From DAOTVD01 sp034437075 (GTDB lineage: Bacteria; Chloroflexota; Anaerolineae; Aggregatilineales; J027): DNA of 10,883 bases. Below the pieces are notes generated by a model that did no database searches, had not been told where the DNA came from, and saw only the letters and a program-made list of their open reading frames with translations. Made by a program: the position numbers and the translations under genes. Positions 1-5,701 of this stretch are shown here, in pieces (positions within the stretch are counted from its first letter, which is position 1; each line of letters starts with the position of its first letter). The stretch covers positions 1 to 10,883 of the forward strand of contig DAOTVD010000258.1 of the NCBI GenBank assembly GCA_034437075.1. The letters are read 5' to 3'.

Positions 1-78
1 GTAAGGCTTTTCCAAGTATTTAACTATGCCGCTTGCTTTTGTCGAAAAGGATACCGGCTTGATTTTACCCCCCTCTAG

Positions 79-100
79 CTCCCCCCGAATTCGGGGGGAG
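79..100. repeat. Perfect 22-bp palindrome centred on GAATTC
   Basis: CTCCCCCC at 79-86 and GGGGGGAG at 93-100 are exact reverse complements around CGAATTCG, so the whole 22 bp is self-complementary. It forms the left half of the inner symmetry of the 5-179 element. As RNA or single-stranded DNA it would be a very stable hairpin. Confidence 0.85.
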
Positions 101-120
101 AACTTACTCGTGCGCATAAT

Positions 121-148
121 AGCCCCTCCCTGAATTCGGGGAGGGGCT
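121..148. repeat. Near-perfect 28-bp palindrome centred on GAATTC
   Basis: AGCCCCTCCCT (121-131) and GGGGAGGGGCT (138-148) pair with a single T:G wobble next to the GAATTC centre (132-137). Together with its GGGGAGGGGTAA tail (to 160), this unit is the reverse complement, with substitutions, of the unit at 65-101. The two form a head-to-head pair separated by about 20 nt. Confidence 0.8.
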
Positions 149-191
149 GGGGAGGGGTAATTATTTTTCTGGAAAAGCCTAAGATACGCGC

Positions 192-197
192 TATAAT
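192..197 (+). promoter_or_regulatory. Putative -10 box for the 70-residue gene
   Basis: TATAAT is a perfect consensus -10 hexamer, 32 nt upstream of the ATG at 230. No good -35 box sits 16-18 bp upstream; that stretch is the right end of the palindromic element (about 169-174, CTGGAA). The -10 call is reasonable, the complete promoter less so. Confidence 0.45.
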
Positions 198-229
198 CCG
201 GCGATCAAGCAAGCAAGGATAAAGGCCCT

Positions 230-442
230 ATGCAACGGCCCGATTTAGAAACGCTCTACGCGGCGATTGATGCGCTGCCCCCCGAAGACCAGCGCCGCTT
301 ACTCTATCATCTGCAAGCCCGGCTGAATATCGCGCCCGCGCCGATGCAGCATATCCAGCGCAGGCGCGAACTGCGCCTCAAACGCTGGCGCGGTCGGAGC
401 GATGCGGACGTTATGGCCCTGGTGCGCGACGTTCGGGTGTAG
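230..442 (+). CDS. Small hypothetical protein (70 aa)
   Basis: I do not recognise the family. The first half is a predicted amphipathic helix pair (LETLYAAIDALPPEDQRRLL, residues 6-25), a pattern seen in many small antitoxin-like or regulatory proteins of the 'L.PEEQ..LL' type. The second half is very basic (RRRELRLKRWRGR, residues 44-56) and could bind nucleic acid. There are no cysteines and no membrane segment. The start is supported by a purine-rich AAGGA at 215-219, 10 nt before the ATG, and a TATAAT box further up. No recognisable toxin gene follows: the next gene encodes a small membrane protein 56 nt downstream, possibly co-transcribed. An antitoxin role is only a resemblance. Confidence 0.6.
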   Translation: MQRPDLETLYAAIDALPPEDQRRLLYHLQARLNIAPAPMQHIQRRRELRLKRWRGRSDADVMALVRDVRV

Positions 443-498
443 GTGGCAAACCGGGTTTATGCGAGGGCGATAAATACATCATATTGTGAGGTAGCATC

Positions 499-672
499 AT
501 GCAAGACTACTTGAAAGCCGTTATCCTGCGGCCCTATACATTTTTTCTGGTGGTGATGTTTTTCTGGTGGCTCGTCGCGACCAGCCGTAATCCGGCGGAG
601 TTGGTCGCGATTATGCTATTGTCAGTCGTTCTAATCGGGCTACGCAGCGCGGTCTATTTTTCCAAAGACTGA
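499..672 (+). CDS. Small two-helix membrane protein (57 aa)
   Basis: This 57-codon gene starts with ATG behind a good ribosome-binding site (GAGGT at 488-492, 6 nt spacing) and ends in TGA. The protein starts MQDYLKAVILRPYTFF. It has two strongly hydrophobic stretches, about residues 15-27 (FFLVVMFFWWLVA) and 34-49 (ELVAIMLLSVVLIGLR), joined by a short polar loop (TSRNPA). The tail ends in YFSKD. The layout is that of a helical hairpin inner-membrane protein. I do not recognise the family. It follows the 70-residue gene by 56 nt on the same strand and converges with mreB. The strong RBS and clean two-helix pattern argue that it is real. Confidence 0.6.
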   Translation: MQDYLKAVILRPYTFFLVVMFFWWLVATSRNPAELVAIMLLSVVLIGLRSAVYFSKD

Positions 673-680
673 GCGCGTGA

Positions 681-713
681 CGCGGATTAGTGGTGCGTGC
701 TGCCGCGATGCAA
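681..713. repeat. Duplicated copy of the mreB 3' end
   Basis: This 33-bp stretch matches 738-770 with one difference (C at 696 versus T at 753), a 57-bp offset. The 738-770 copy holds the last codons and stop of mreB on the minus strand. Read on the minus strand, both copies encode GLHRGSTHH followed by TAA, and the one mismatch is silent (both Thr). Similarity stops on either side. Confidence 0.8.
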
Positions 714-737
714 CCCGGGCGGATTGCTCGCCAGCGG

Positions 738-770
738 CGCGGATTAGTGGTGTGTGCTGCCGCGATGCAA
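738..770. repeat. Original copy of the mreB 3'-end repeat
   Basis: This 33-bp block overlaps the mreB stop codon (TAA on the minus strand at 746-744) and the last coding codons. It is repeated at 681-713. It is probably the parental copy because it continues into conserved MreB sequence. Confidence 0.8.
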
Positions 771-1805
771 GCCCGCGAGCAAATCGCGCATATTGTCGTA
801 ATCTTCCAGGATGCGCCCCGCGCCGCGCGCCACGCAGGTCATGGGGTCTTCGGCCAACCAGGTGCGGATGTTTAGTTCGCGGGTGACGCGCTCGGTTAAG
901 CCTTTGATCTGCCCACCGCCGCCCGCGACACAAATGCCCGCTTCCATCAAATCGGCCACGAGTTCGGGCGGGGTTTCGTCCAGCGCATCGCGGATGGTGT
1001 CTACGATGATGCCTACCGAGCCCGCCAGCGCTTCGCGCATTTCAATCGAGGAGACCTCGCGCGCTTCGGGCAACCCCGTGATGAGGTTGCGCCCGCGCAA
1101 GGTGAGCACTTTTTCTTCCACCAGCGAATAGGCCGAGCCGATTTCGATCTTGGCGCGTTCGGCGGTGCCTTCCCCGATCAGCAAACTATACTTTGAGCGC
1201 ATATATTGGATGATGTCTTCGTCCATTTCATCCCCTGCCACGCGGATGCTGCGGCTGATGACCACGCCGCCCAGGCTAAACACCGCGACTTCAGTCGTGC
1301 CGCCGCCGATGTCCACAATCATGCTGCCGCGTGTCTCTTGGATGGGCAAGCCGGCGCCCACCGCCGCCGCGACGGGTTCCTCGATCAGGAAGGCTTCGCG
1401 CGCCCCGGCTTCGATGGCCGCGTTATACACCGCGCGTTTTTCGACTTCCGTCACGCCCGAAGGAATACCGACCACCACGCGCGGGCGCGGGATGGGCACA
1501 AAGCTCTGCTCGTGGGCCTTGCGGATGAAATAATTCAGCATGGCCTCGGTGATGTCGAACTCGGCGATGACGCCATCGCGCAAAGGGCGTATCACCTGAA
1601 TCTCTTTGGGGGCCTTACCGGCCATCATTTTGGCCTCGCGGCCTACGCTGATCGGCTCGCGGGTTTTGCGGCGCACGGCCACATAAGACGGCTCGTTAAT
1701 GACGATGCCGCGCCCGCGCACGCTCACCAAGGTATTCGCTGTACCCAGGTCGATGCCGATGTCGAGTGAAAAGAGGCCAAGAAGCCAATCTATGGGGCTT
1801 GTCAA
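744..1805 (-). CDS. mreB: Rod-shape-determining actin homologue MreB/Mbl
   Basis: MreB is a bacterial actin that polymerises under the inner membrane and steers cell-wall elongation. The 353-residue length is normal. In order: a short hydrophobic N-terminus (IDWLLGLFS, 5-13) that could touch the membrane; phosphate-1 loop DIGIDLGTANTLV (15-27); connect motif EEPVAAAVGAGLP (142-154); phosphate-2 loop IVDIGGGTTEVAV (163-175); and adenosine motif GICVAGGGGQIKGL (290-303). The last motif deviates from the usual TGGGALL form. The start is TTG: an in-frame stop lies eight codons upstream and no ATG or GTG gives a complete phosphate-1 loop. GGAG lies 11 nt before it. No mreC or mreD follows downstream. 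The last nine codons are copied just past the stop. Family membership is secure; MreB versus a paralogue such as Mbl is not resolved. Confidence 0.93.
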   Translation of the reverse strand: MTSPIDWLLGLFSLDIGIDLGTANTLVSVRGRGIVINEPSYVAVRRKTREPISVGREAKMMAGKAPKEIQVIRPLRDGVIAEFDITEAMLNYFIRKAHEQSFVPIPRPRVVVGIPSGVTEVEKRAVYNAAIEAGAREAFLIEEPVAAAVGAGLPIQETRGSMIVDIGGGTTEVAVFSLGGVVISRSIRVAGDEMDEDIIQYMRSKYSLLIGEGTAERAKIEIGSAYSLVEEKVLTLRGRNLITGLPEAREVSSIEMREALAGSVGIIVDTIRDALDETPPELVADLMEAGICVAGGGGQIKGLTERVTRELNIRTWLAEDPMTCVARGAGRILEDYDNMRDLLAGLHRGSTHH

Positions 1806-1890
1806 AGTGGGCGTATCTCCGTCGCGTCTTCATGAAACAAAAAAGCGCTAAGCCGCCTAGAGTCGAAACGAGAAGACTGAGCAGGGGGCG

Positions 1891-1899
1891 ATTATAACA
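1891..1899 (-). promoter_or_regulatory. Extended -10 promoter of mreB
   Basis: On the minus strand this reads TGTTATAAT, a perfect extended -10 (TGn plus TATAAT). It predicts a transcript start near 1884 and a 5' leader of about 80 nt before the TTG start. No clear -35 box is present, as is common for extended -10 promoters. It implies that mreB can be transcribed independently of the nitrilase operon upstream. Confidence 0.6.
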
Positions 1900-1975
1900 C
1901 GCCTGCGCACGATTGCACGCGCAGAAATGGGGAAAACAGCGCCCGAACGACACCCAAACGCCCGCTTCCGCCGCT

Positions 1976-2845
1976 TTAGCGGTCGTCAGATGCGCGTAGG
2001 ACGCGCGTCAGTTCGCGCAGCGTGATGTCGGGGCGTTCGTCGCGCAGCAGCGGCAAGCGCGCGCGCGTGCGCCGTAAATCGTTCAGGTCGATGTGCTGGT
2101 GCTGCACGGCAGGCTCGAAATCCGGGCAGCGCGCTACGACCTCGCCATCCGGGCCGATAATGTTGCTGCCGCCGCCAAACGCGATGCCATCCTCGAAACC
2201 CGCGCGGTTACAATTGACGACCAGGTTCGTGAAGATGCCGCCATAGGCCCGGCTCACCGTTTCGATCCAACGCAGGCTGGCCGCGCGCGGCTCTGGCCCC
2301 ACGCCCCGCCCGGGGCTGGCATTGATGAAGATGAACAAATCTGCGCCGTCCATCCAGAGGACATACGGCAGCGCCACATGCCAATAATCCTCGCAAATGA
2401 GCAACCCCACGCGCCCCAAGGGCGTATCAAACGCGCGCGCCGAGTCGCCCGCTGCGAAATAGCGCCCATCGTCAAACATGGTGTACGTCGGCAAGTAGAC
2501 TTTGCGATGGACATGCAGCACCTCGCCCCGGCTGATGTAGGCCGCCGAGATGAAAAAACGCCCGCGTTGGTCTTCTTCGATGAACCCCACGACCGCATCA
2601 ATGGCGAGTTGCCGGCTGCGCTCTAGTAATTGCCCAAACACCGGATCATCCGCCGTGGGCTTGCAGGCCAATTCTGCCATCAGATCGCGCACATAGTAGC
2701 CTGTCAGCGAGAGTTCGGGGAAGACGACCAAATCGGCGCCCTCTTGCGCGGCTTGCGCCAAAATATCCAGATGCTGGGCGAGATTGCGCTGGATGTGGCC
2801 CAGTTCGGGTGCCGTTTGGGCGAGTGTGACAATAAATTCGGTCAT
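1976..2845 (-). CDS. Nitrilase-superfamily carbon-nitrogen hydrolase
   Basis: The catalytic triad of the superfamily is complete: Glu44 in FPELSLTGY, Lys115 in HRKVYLPTY and Cys151 in LLICEDYWH. These enzymes split C-N bonds of amides through a cysteine thioester. The RKVYLPTYTMFDDGRYF block and ICED around the Cys resemble the glutaminase domain of NAD synthetase more than aliphatic nitrilases. The protein is a stand-alone 289-residue domain with no synthetase half, so the substrate is uncertain. The ATG at 2845 lies 2 nt after the stop of the Gfo/Idh gene, and its RBS (AAAAAAGGTG) is built into that gene's last codons, which suggests translational coupling. The TAA stop sits in a small palindrome (CCGC-TAA-AGCGG, 1971-1982), but no T-run follows, so it is not a clear terminator. 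Confidence 0.88.
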   Translation of the reverse strand: MTEFIVTLAQTAPELGHIQRNLAQHLDILAQAAQEGADLVVFPELSLTGYYVRDLMAELACKPTADDPVFGQLLERSRQLAIDAVVGFIEEDQRGRFFISAAYISRGEVLHVHRKVYLPTYTMFDDGRYFAAGDSARAFDTPLGRVGLLICEDYWHVALPYVLWMDGADLFIFINASPGRGVGPEPRAASLRWIETVSRAYGGIFTNLVVNCNRAGFEDGIAFGGGSNIIGPDGEVVARCPDFEPAVQHQHIDLNDLRRTRARLPLLRDERPDITLRELTRVLRASDDR

Positions 2846-2847
2846 GG

Positions 2848-3834
2848 TTACACCTTTTTTCGGGCGGCGGCGTGCAGCATATCCAGGGCGCGCATATTGG
2901 CGACGGCGTCGGTGGGCGGGTAGCGCGGCGGACGATTGTCGATCAGCGCGGCGGCGAAGTCCTCGCCCATCAGTTGATAATGATTGGCAGGCGGAATAAC
3001 GATGCGTTCGGTTTCTGGCCCGCGCGTCACCTCGATAATCGTTTGGCGGTCGGCTTCCATCACAAAGCCTTCCGGCACCAGGATGCGCCCCGCCGAGCCG
3101 CGTAATTCATAGCGATGGGTGCGGAGGCTGCGCAGGCCGCTATCGAAATGGCCCAACACACCGCCCGGAAAGCGCAGTGTTCCGGTAAAGCGTTCGTCTA
3201 CGCCGCTGGTTTTGCCGATGAGCGCTTGCGCGGTGACGGCTTCGGGCTCGGCGCCCGTGGCCAGGCGCATCAGGTTCACGCAATAGCAGCCGACATCCAT
3301 CAGCGAGCCGCCGCCCAGGCTAGCTTGCAGGCGGATGTTTTCGGCGGCTTCGGGTGGCAGGCGAAAGCTAAACACCGCGTTGATGGCGTGCAGGTCGCCC
3401 AGCACGCCCTCCGCCACGAGTTCAAGTACGCGGCGCGTCTGGGGATGAAAACGGTACATGAAGGCTTCGGCAAAGGGCACGCCGCGCGTGGCGAAGGCAT
3501 CGACCATTTGCTGGGCTTGTTTGGCATCCAGCGCGAGCGGTTTTTCGCATAGGGTCGGTTTGCCCGCCGCCGCGCAATGCATCGCCCATTCGGCGTGCAG
3601 GTTATTGGGCAAGCCGATATAAATCGCGTCGATGTTGGGGTCGCCCAGCAGGGCTTCGTAGCTGCCATAGCTGCGCGGGATGTCCTGTTCGGCGGCGAAG
3701 GCCCGCGCGCGGTCGGCGTCTCGGCTGGCTACGGCGACGACTTCGCCATTGCGCGAGCTTTGTAGGGCGGGCACCACGCGGCGGCGGGCGATACTGGCGG
3801 TGCTGAGGATTCCCCAGCGGATGGTGGTGGTCAT
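2848..3834 (-). CDS. Gfo/Idh/MocA-family NAD(P)-dependent oxidoreductase
   Basis: This is a 328-residue two-domain sugar or diol dehydrogenase. Residues 5-120 form a Rossmann fold with the nucleotide loop GILSTASIA (8-16) and the family signature EKP at 97-99 (CEKPLALDA). The C-terminal domain carries MYRFHPQ (126-132) and GGGSLMDVGCYCVN (174-187), where Asp180 and Tyr184 sit at the usual active-site positions. The LMDVGCY form is typical of the branch with NADP-dependent D-xylose dehydrogenase, dihydrodiol dehydrogenase and glucose-fructose oxidoreductase-like enzymes. No twin-arginine signal is present, so it should be cytoplasmic. It starts 27 nt after the methyltransferase stop with a weak RBS (GAAAG), and ends 2 nt before the nitrilase start. 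The sugar or diol substrate cannot be told from sequence. Confidence 0.9.
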   Translation of the reverse strand: MTTTIRWGILSTASIARRRVVPALQSSRNGEVVAVASRDADRARAFAAEQDIPRSYGSYEALLGDPNIDAIYIGLPNNLHAEWAMHCAAAGKPTLCEKPLALDAKQAQQMVDAFATRGVPFAEAFMYRFHPQTRRVLELVAEGVLGDLHAINAVFSFRLPPEAAENIRLQASLGGGSLMDVGCYCVNLMRLATGAEPEAVTAQALIGKTSGVDERFTGTLRFPGGVLGHFDSGLRSLRTHRYELRGSAGRILVPEGFVMEADRQTIIEVTRGPETERIVIPPANHYQLMGEDFAAALIDNRPPRYPPTDAVANMRALDMLHAAARKKV

Positions 3835-3861
3835 AGTGAGCTTTCTAAATCGGCTGACGGA

Positions 3862-4578
3862 TTAATGTTCGCGGATTCGAACGGCATCAATGCGTTTTTC
3901 GGCGGCCTGAAAATAGCTAGCGTCCAGTTCTACGCCGATGAAATTGCGTTCCAATTCCAGGGCCGCCACGCCTGCCGATCCAACCCCCATAAACGGATCA
4001 TAGAGCGTATCCCCAGGGTTAGACGCAATGGTGATGAGATGCTTTAAGACGCTCAGCGGCTTTTGGGTGGGGTGTTTGGGGTCTTTGACCCGCTCGTTGC
4101 CCATGCAAATCGGCGTTTCGATGAAATTGTGCATCTCTTTTTGGCTCAAAAAGTTCCAGGTATGGCCTTTGTTCCATAAACAGACGATGAGTTCGCAACT
4201 GTTCAGAAATCCGGCCTTGTAGATTTTCGGCGCGGGGTTGGTTTTGTGCCAAACCATAAACTGAAATGTATCAAATTCCGGGTCAAAAGCCGCGTGCCAT
4301 TTACCCAGCAGATTATAGCTCGTGAAAGCGAAAATATTCCCAGTCGGCTTGAGCACGCGCTTAAATTCGCTTACCCATTCGGCGGGGCGAAACTCGACGC
4401 CATCCCACGCGGCCAGATCATTGTTCATGTCCGAGCGCCAAGTGAGTTCGATATTGCCTGTGGAATAGGGGCTCAGATTATACGGCGGGTCGGTCAGGAT
4501 GAGGTCAATCGAGTGATCGTCAAGCGTTTTGATATGATCACGGCTATCCTGCTTGAAAAGAGCGCAATGCGGGGTCAT
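3862..4578 (-). CDS. Orphan beta-class DNA methyltransferase (N6-adenine or N4-cytosine)
   Basis: A compact 238-residue SAM-dependent DNA methyltransferase. Catalytic motif IV is TDPPYNLS (29-36). The family-typical KHPTQKP block is at 168-174. The SAM-binding motif I lies at the C-terminus (DPFMGVGSAG, 194-203), followed by FIGVELD (213-219). Motif IV before motif I is the beta order. DPPY favours N6-adenine, though N4-cytosine cannot be excluded. The target-recognition part should be about residues 40-165. No restriction endonuclease, specificity subunit or Vsr gene is near. GC is about 46% over 4141-4320 against about 67% in the 60 bases counted at 3481-3540, a sign of acquisition. It is first in a run with the Gfo/Idh and nitrilase genes. 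ATG at 4578 has only a weak GGGCGG upstream. Confidence 0.9.
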   Translation of the reverse strand: MTPHCALFKQDSRDHIKTLDDHSIDLILTDPPYNLSPYSTGNIELTWRSDMNNDLAAWDGVEFRPAEWVSEFKRVLKPTGNIFAFTSYNLLGKWHAAFDPEFDTFQFMVWHKTNPAPKIYKAGFLNSCELIVCLWNKGHTWNFLSQKEMHNFIETPICMGNERVKDPKHPTQKPLSVLKHLITIASNPGDTLYDPFMGVGSAGVAALELERNFIGVELDASYFQAAEKRIDAVRIREH

Positions 4579-4671
4579 TAGGCGCCGCCCATCTCTGTAT
4601 CATTCTTGGGCGAGCTTCGCCGCGATCCTGTGGTTTGACCGCATTTTTGTATTCGTGGCGTCATGGCGATC

Positions 4672-4714
4672 CGATATGCTGTGCTAACTTCATACACCCG
4701 ATTGTAGCATATCG
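4672..4714. promoter_or_regulatory. Inverted repeat over the methyltransferase promoter
   Basis: CGATATGCT (4672-4680) and AGCATATCG (4706-4714) are perfect 9-bp arms 25 nt apart, both flanked by GGCGAT/ATCGCC-type sequence (4665-4670 and 4711-4716). The right arm touches the extended -10 of the methyltransferase. This is the geometry of an operator or a two-site regulator target. The arms are seen; regulation is inferred. Confidence 0.4.
4701..4709 (-). promoter_or_regulatory. Extended -10 promoter of the methyltransferase operon
   Basis: The minus strand reads TGCTACAAT, an extended -10 (TGn plus TACAAT, one mismatch to TATAAT). The predicted start is near 4694, with a leader of about 115 nt that includes a small hairpin, GGCGA/TCGCC at 4609-4621. 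No clear -35 box. It would drive methyltransferase, Gfo/Idh and nitrilase genes. Confidence 0.45.
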
Positions 4715-4816
4715 CCTGTTGCCCCAGGGCGATTGCATCAAATTGGGCCTTGAGCGCATTTTGACCTTTTTAGAACCCTTGAGAGCTACCATATTTTAAT
4801 GCAATGGCCCTGCCTG

Positions 4817-4845
4817 TTGCCCGAAATTTCCTTTTCGGCTACAGT
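4817..4845 (+). promoter_or_regulatory. Possible leaderless promoter of the first dehydrogenase-like gene
   Basis: TTGCCC (4817-4822) and TACAGT (4840-4845) are separated by exactly 17 bp. The -10 ends 7 nt before the ATG at 4853, so transcription would begin at or one base before the start codon. A GAGG occurs only 1 nt from the ATG, too close to work as an RBS, which fits a leaderless mRNA. The spacer also holds a 6-bp inverted repeat (CCGAAA/TTTCGG, 4821-4838). Confidence 0.35.
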
Positions 4846-4852
4846 GTGAGGC

Positions 4853-5701
4853 ATGAATATTGCAATCATCGGCGCGGGCGTGCGCGGCACAGGGATTGCC
4901 CAGGTCGCCGCCCTGCACGGCCATAACGTGGCCGTCTACGACCTGAACGCCGAACTCCTACAGCGCGCCAAGCTGCGCATCGCCCAAAGTTTGGATCGCC
5001 GAGTGGCGGCAGGGAGCGTGCCCCAGGCCGAAGCCGAGCGCGTCAAAAATGCCATCGGCGCCACCACCGCCCTAGAGCAATTCGCCGAGGCGGATTTTTT
5101 GATCGAAGCCGCGCCCGAAACGCTGGAGGTTAAACAAGCGCTATTCGAGCGCCTCGACCGCTTTTCGCCGCGTACCTCCGTATTGGCCAGCACCACGACG
5201 ACCTTCCCGATTAGCGTGATGGCCGCCGCCGCCAAACGCCACCCCGAGCGGGTTATCGGCATGGCCTTTCAGCAGCCAATCCCGACGCATAGCCTCGTGG
5301 AAGTCGTCACCGCCGACCAAACCGCCAGCGACACCGCCGAGCGCGCCCTATATCTGCTGCGCAACCTGGGCAAAACGCCCGTCACGACCAAAGATACGCC
5401 GGGGCGCATCACCACCCGCCTGAGCACGGTCTACACGGGCGAAGCCTTGCGCCTGCTGGGCGAGGGGCATGTCTCGCCGGAAACGGTCGATACGCTCATG
5501 ACCTCGCTAGGCGTGCAAGAAGGCCCCTTCCGCATCATTGATGCCCAAGGCGTGGACGAGCATCTGACGGTGACGCAAGCGCTTTACGATGCATACTACC
5601 AGGAAGCGCGCTACCGCCCGCATCCGATTCAGCAAAAGATGGTGCAATCCAACCACCTGGGGCGCAAAACGCGCCGAGGATTTTACAGCTACGATGCCTA
5701 A
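4853..5701 (+). CDS. 3-hydroxyacyl-CoA dehydrogenase-like protein, catalytic His lost
   Basis: The 282-residue layout is that of FadB-type single-domain 3-hydroxyacyl-CoA dehydrogenases. The NAD-binding loop is intact (GAGVRG, 7-12; Asp30 ends the second strand, YDLN). The segment IEAAPETLEVKQ (84-95) and the tail HLGRKTRRGFYSYD are typical. The catalytic site is not. The usual SNTSS stretch is STTTT (113-117). The family HFFNP is AFQQP (138-142), so the catalytic His is Ala and the Asn is Gln. The later NR motif Asn is Thr188. Only Glu150, 12 residues after the His position, remains. In the family the His-Glu pair oxidises 3-hydroxyacyl-CoA. This protein may bind NAD but probably does not do the standard reaction. 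Its stop overlaps the start of the next, related gene by 8 nt. Confidence 0.88.
   Translation: MNIAIIGAGVRGTGIAQVAALHGHNVAVYDLNAELLQRAKLRIAQSLDRRVAAGSVPQAEAERVKNAIGATTALEQFAEADFLIEAAPETLEVKQALFERLDRFSPRTSVLASTTTTFPISVMAAAAKRHPERVIGMAFQQPIPTHSLVEVVTADQTASDTAERALYLLRNLGKTPVTTKDTPGRITTRLSTVYTGEALRLLGEGHVSPETVDTLMTSLGVQEGPFRIIDAQGVDEHLTVTQALYDAYYQEARYRPHPIQQKMVQSNHLGRKTRRGFYSYDA

Larger units (their letters stand above)
5..179. mobile_element. MITE-like nested palindromic element
   Basis: The ends carry a perfect 10-bp inverted repeat, GGCTTTTCCA at 5-14 and TGGAAAAGCC at 170-179. Directly outside both ends is the same trinucleotide TAA in direct orientation (2-4 and 180-182), as a 3-bp target duplication would leave. 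Inside are two GC-rich palindromes in mirror orientation. There is no ORF, so if mobile it would be non-autonomous. The right end lies about 12 bp from the TATAAT-like box of the next gene. The terminal repeats and TAA are seen directly; mobility is inferred. The left flank is only one base deep, so the outer boundary cannot be tested here. Confidence 0.5.

Noticed and set aside
681..770. CRISPR-like or tandem repeat array
   Set aside because: Only two copies, one of them inside a coding sequence; the intervening 24 bp is not spacer-like.
640..933. A 97-codon minus-strand frame spanning the mreB 3' repeat
   Set aside because: It is out of frame with mreB and made largely of the repeat (RQHTPLIR, RQHAPLIR); no RBS.
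1206..1769. A 187-codon + strand frame opposite mreB
   Set aside because: It is antisense to conserved MreB phosphate loops; low-complexity His/Ala/Asp composition typical of a mirror frame.
1696..1953. An 85-codon minus-strand frame over the mreB start, with an ATG 22 nt upstream of the TTG
   Set aside because: It is in a different frame from MreB; its ATG cannot serve mreB and its product beyond the overlap has no family features.
1971..1982. Palindrome CCGCTTTAGCGG over the nitrilase stop codon as a terminator
   Set aside because: Only 5-bp arms and no run of T on the minus strand after it.
4663..4707. A 14-codon + strand frame as a leader peptide
   Set aside because: It has no RBS and no following terminator or attenuator; it merely spans the inverted repeat.
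5589..5693. Upstream ATG that would extend the second dehydrogenase-like protein by 35 residues
   Set aside because: The extra residues are basic and unlike the family N-terminus; they come from the coding sequence of the previous gene, and the first Rossmann strand starts right after ATG 5694.
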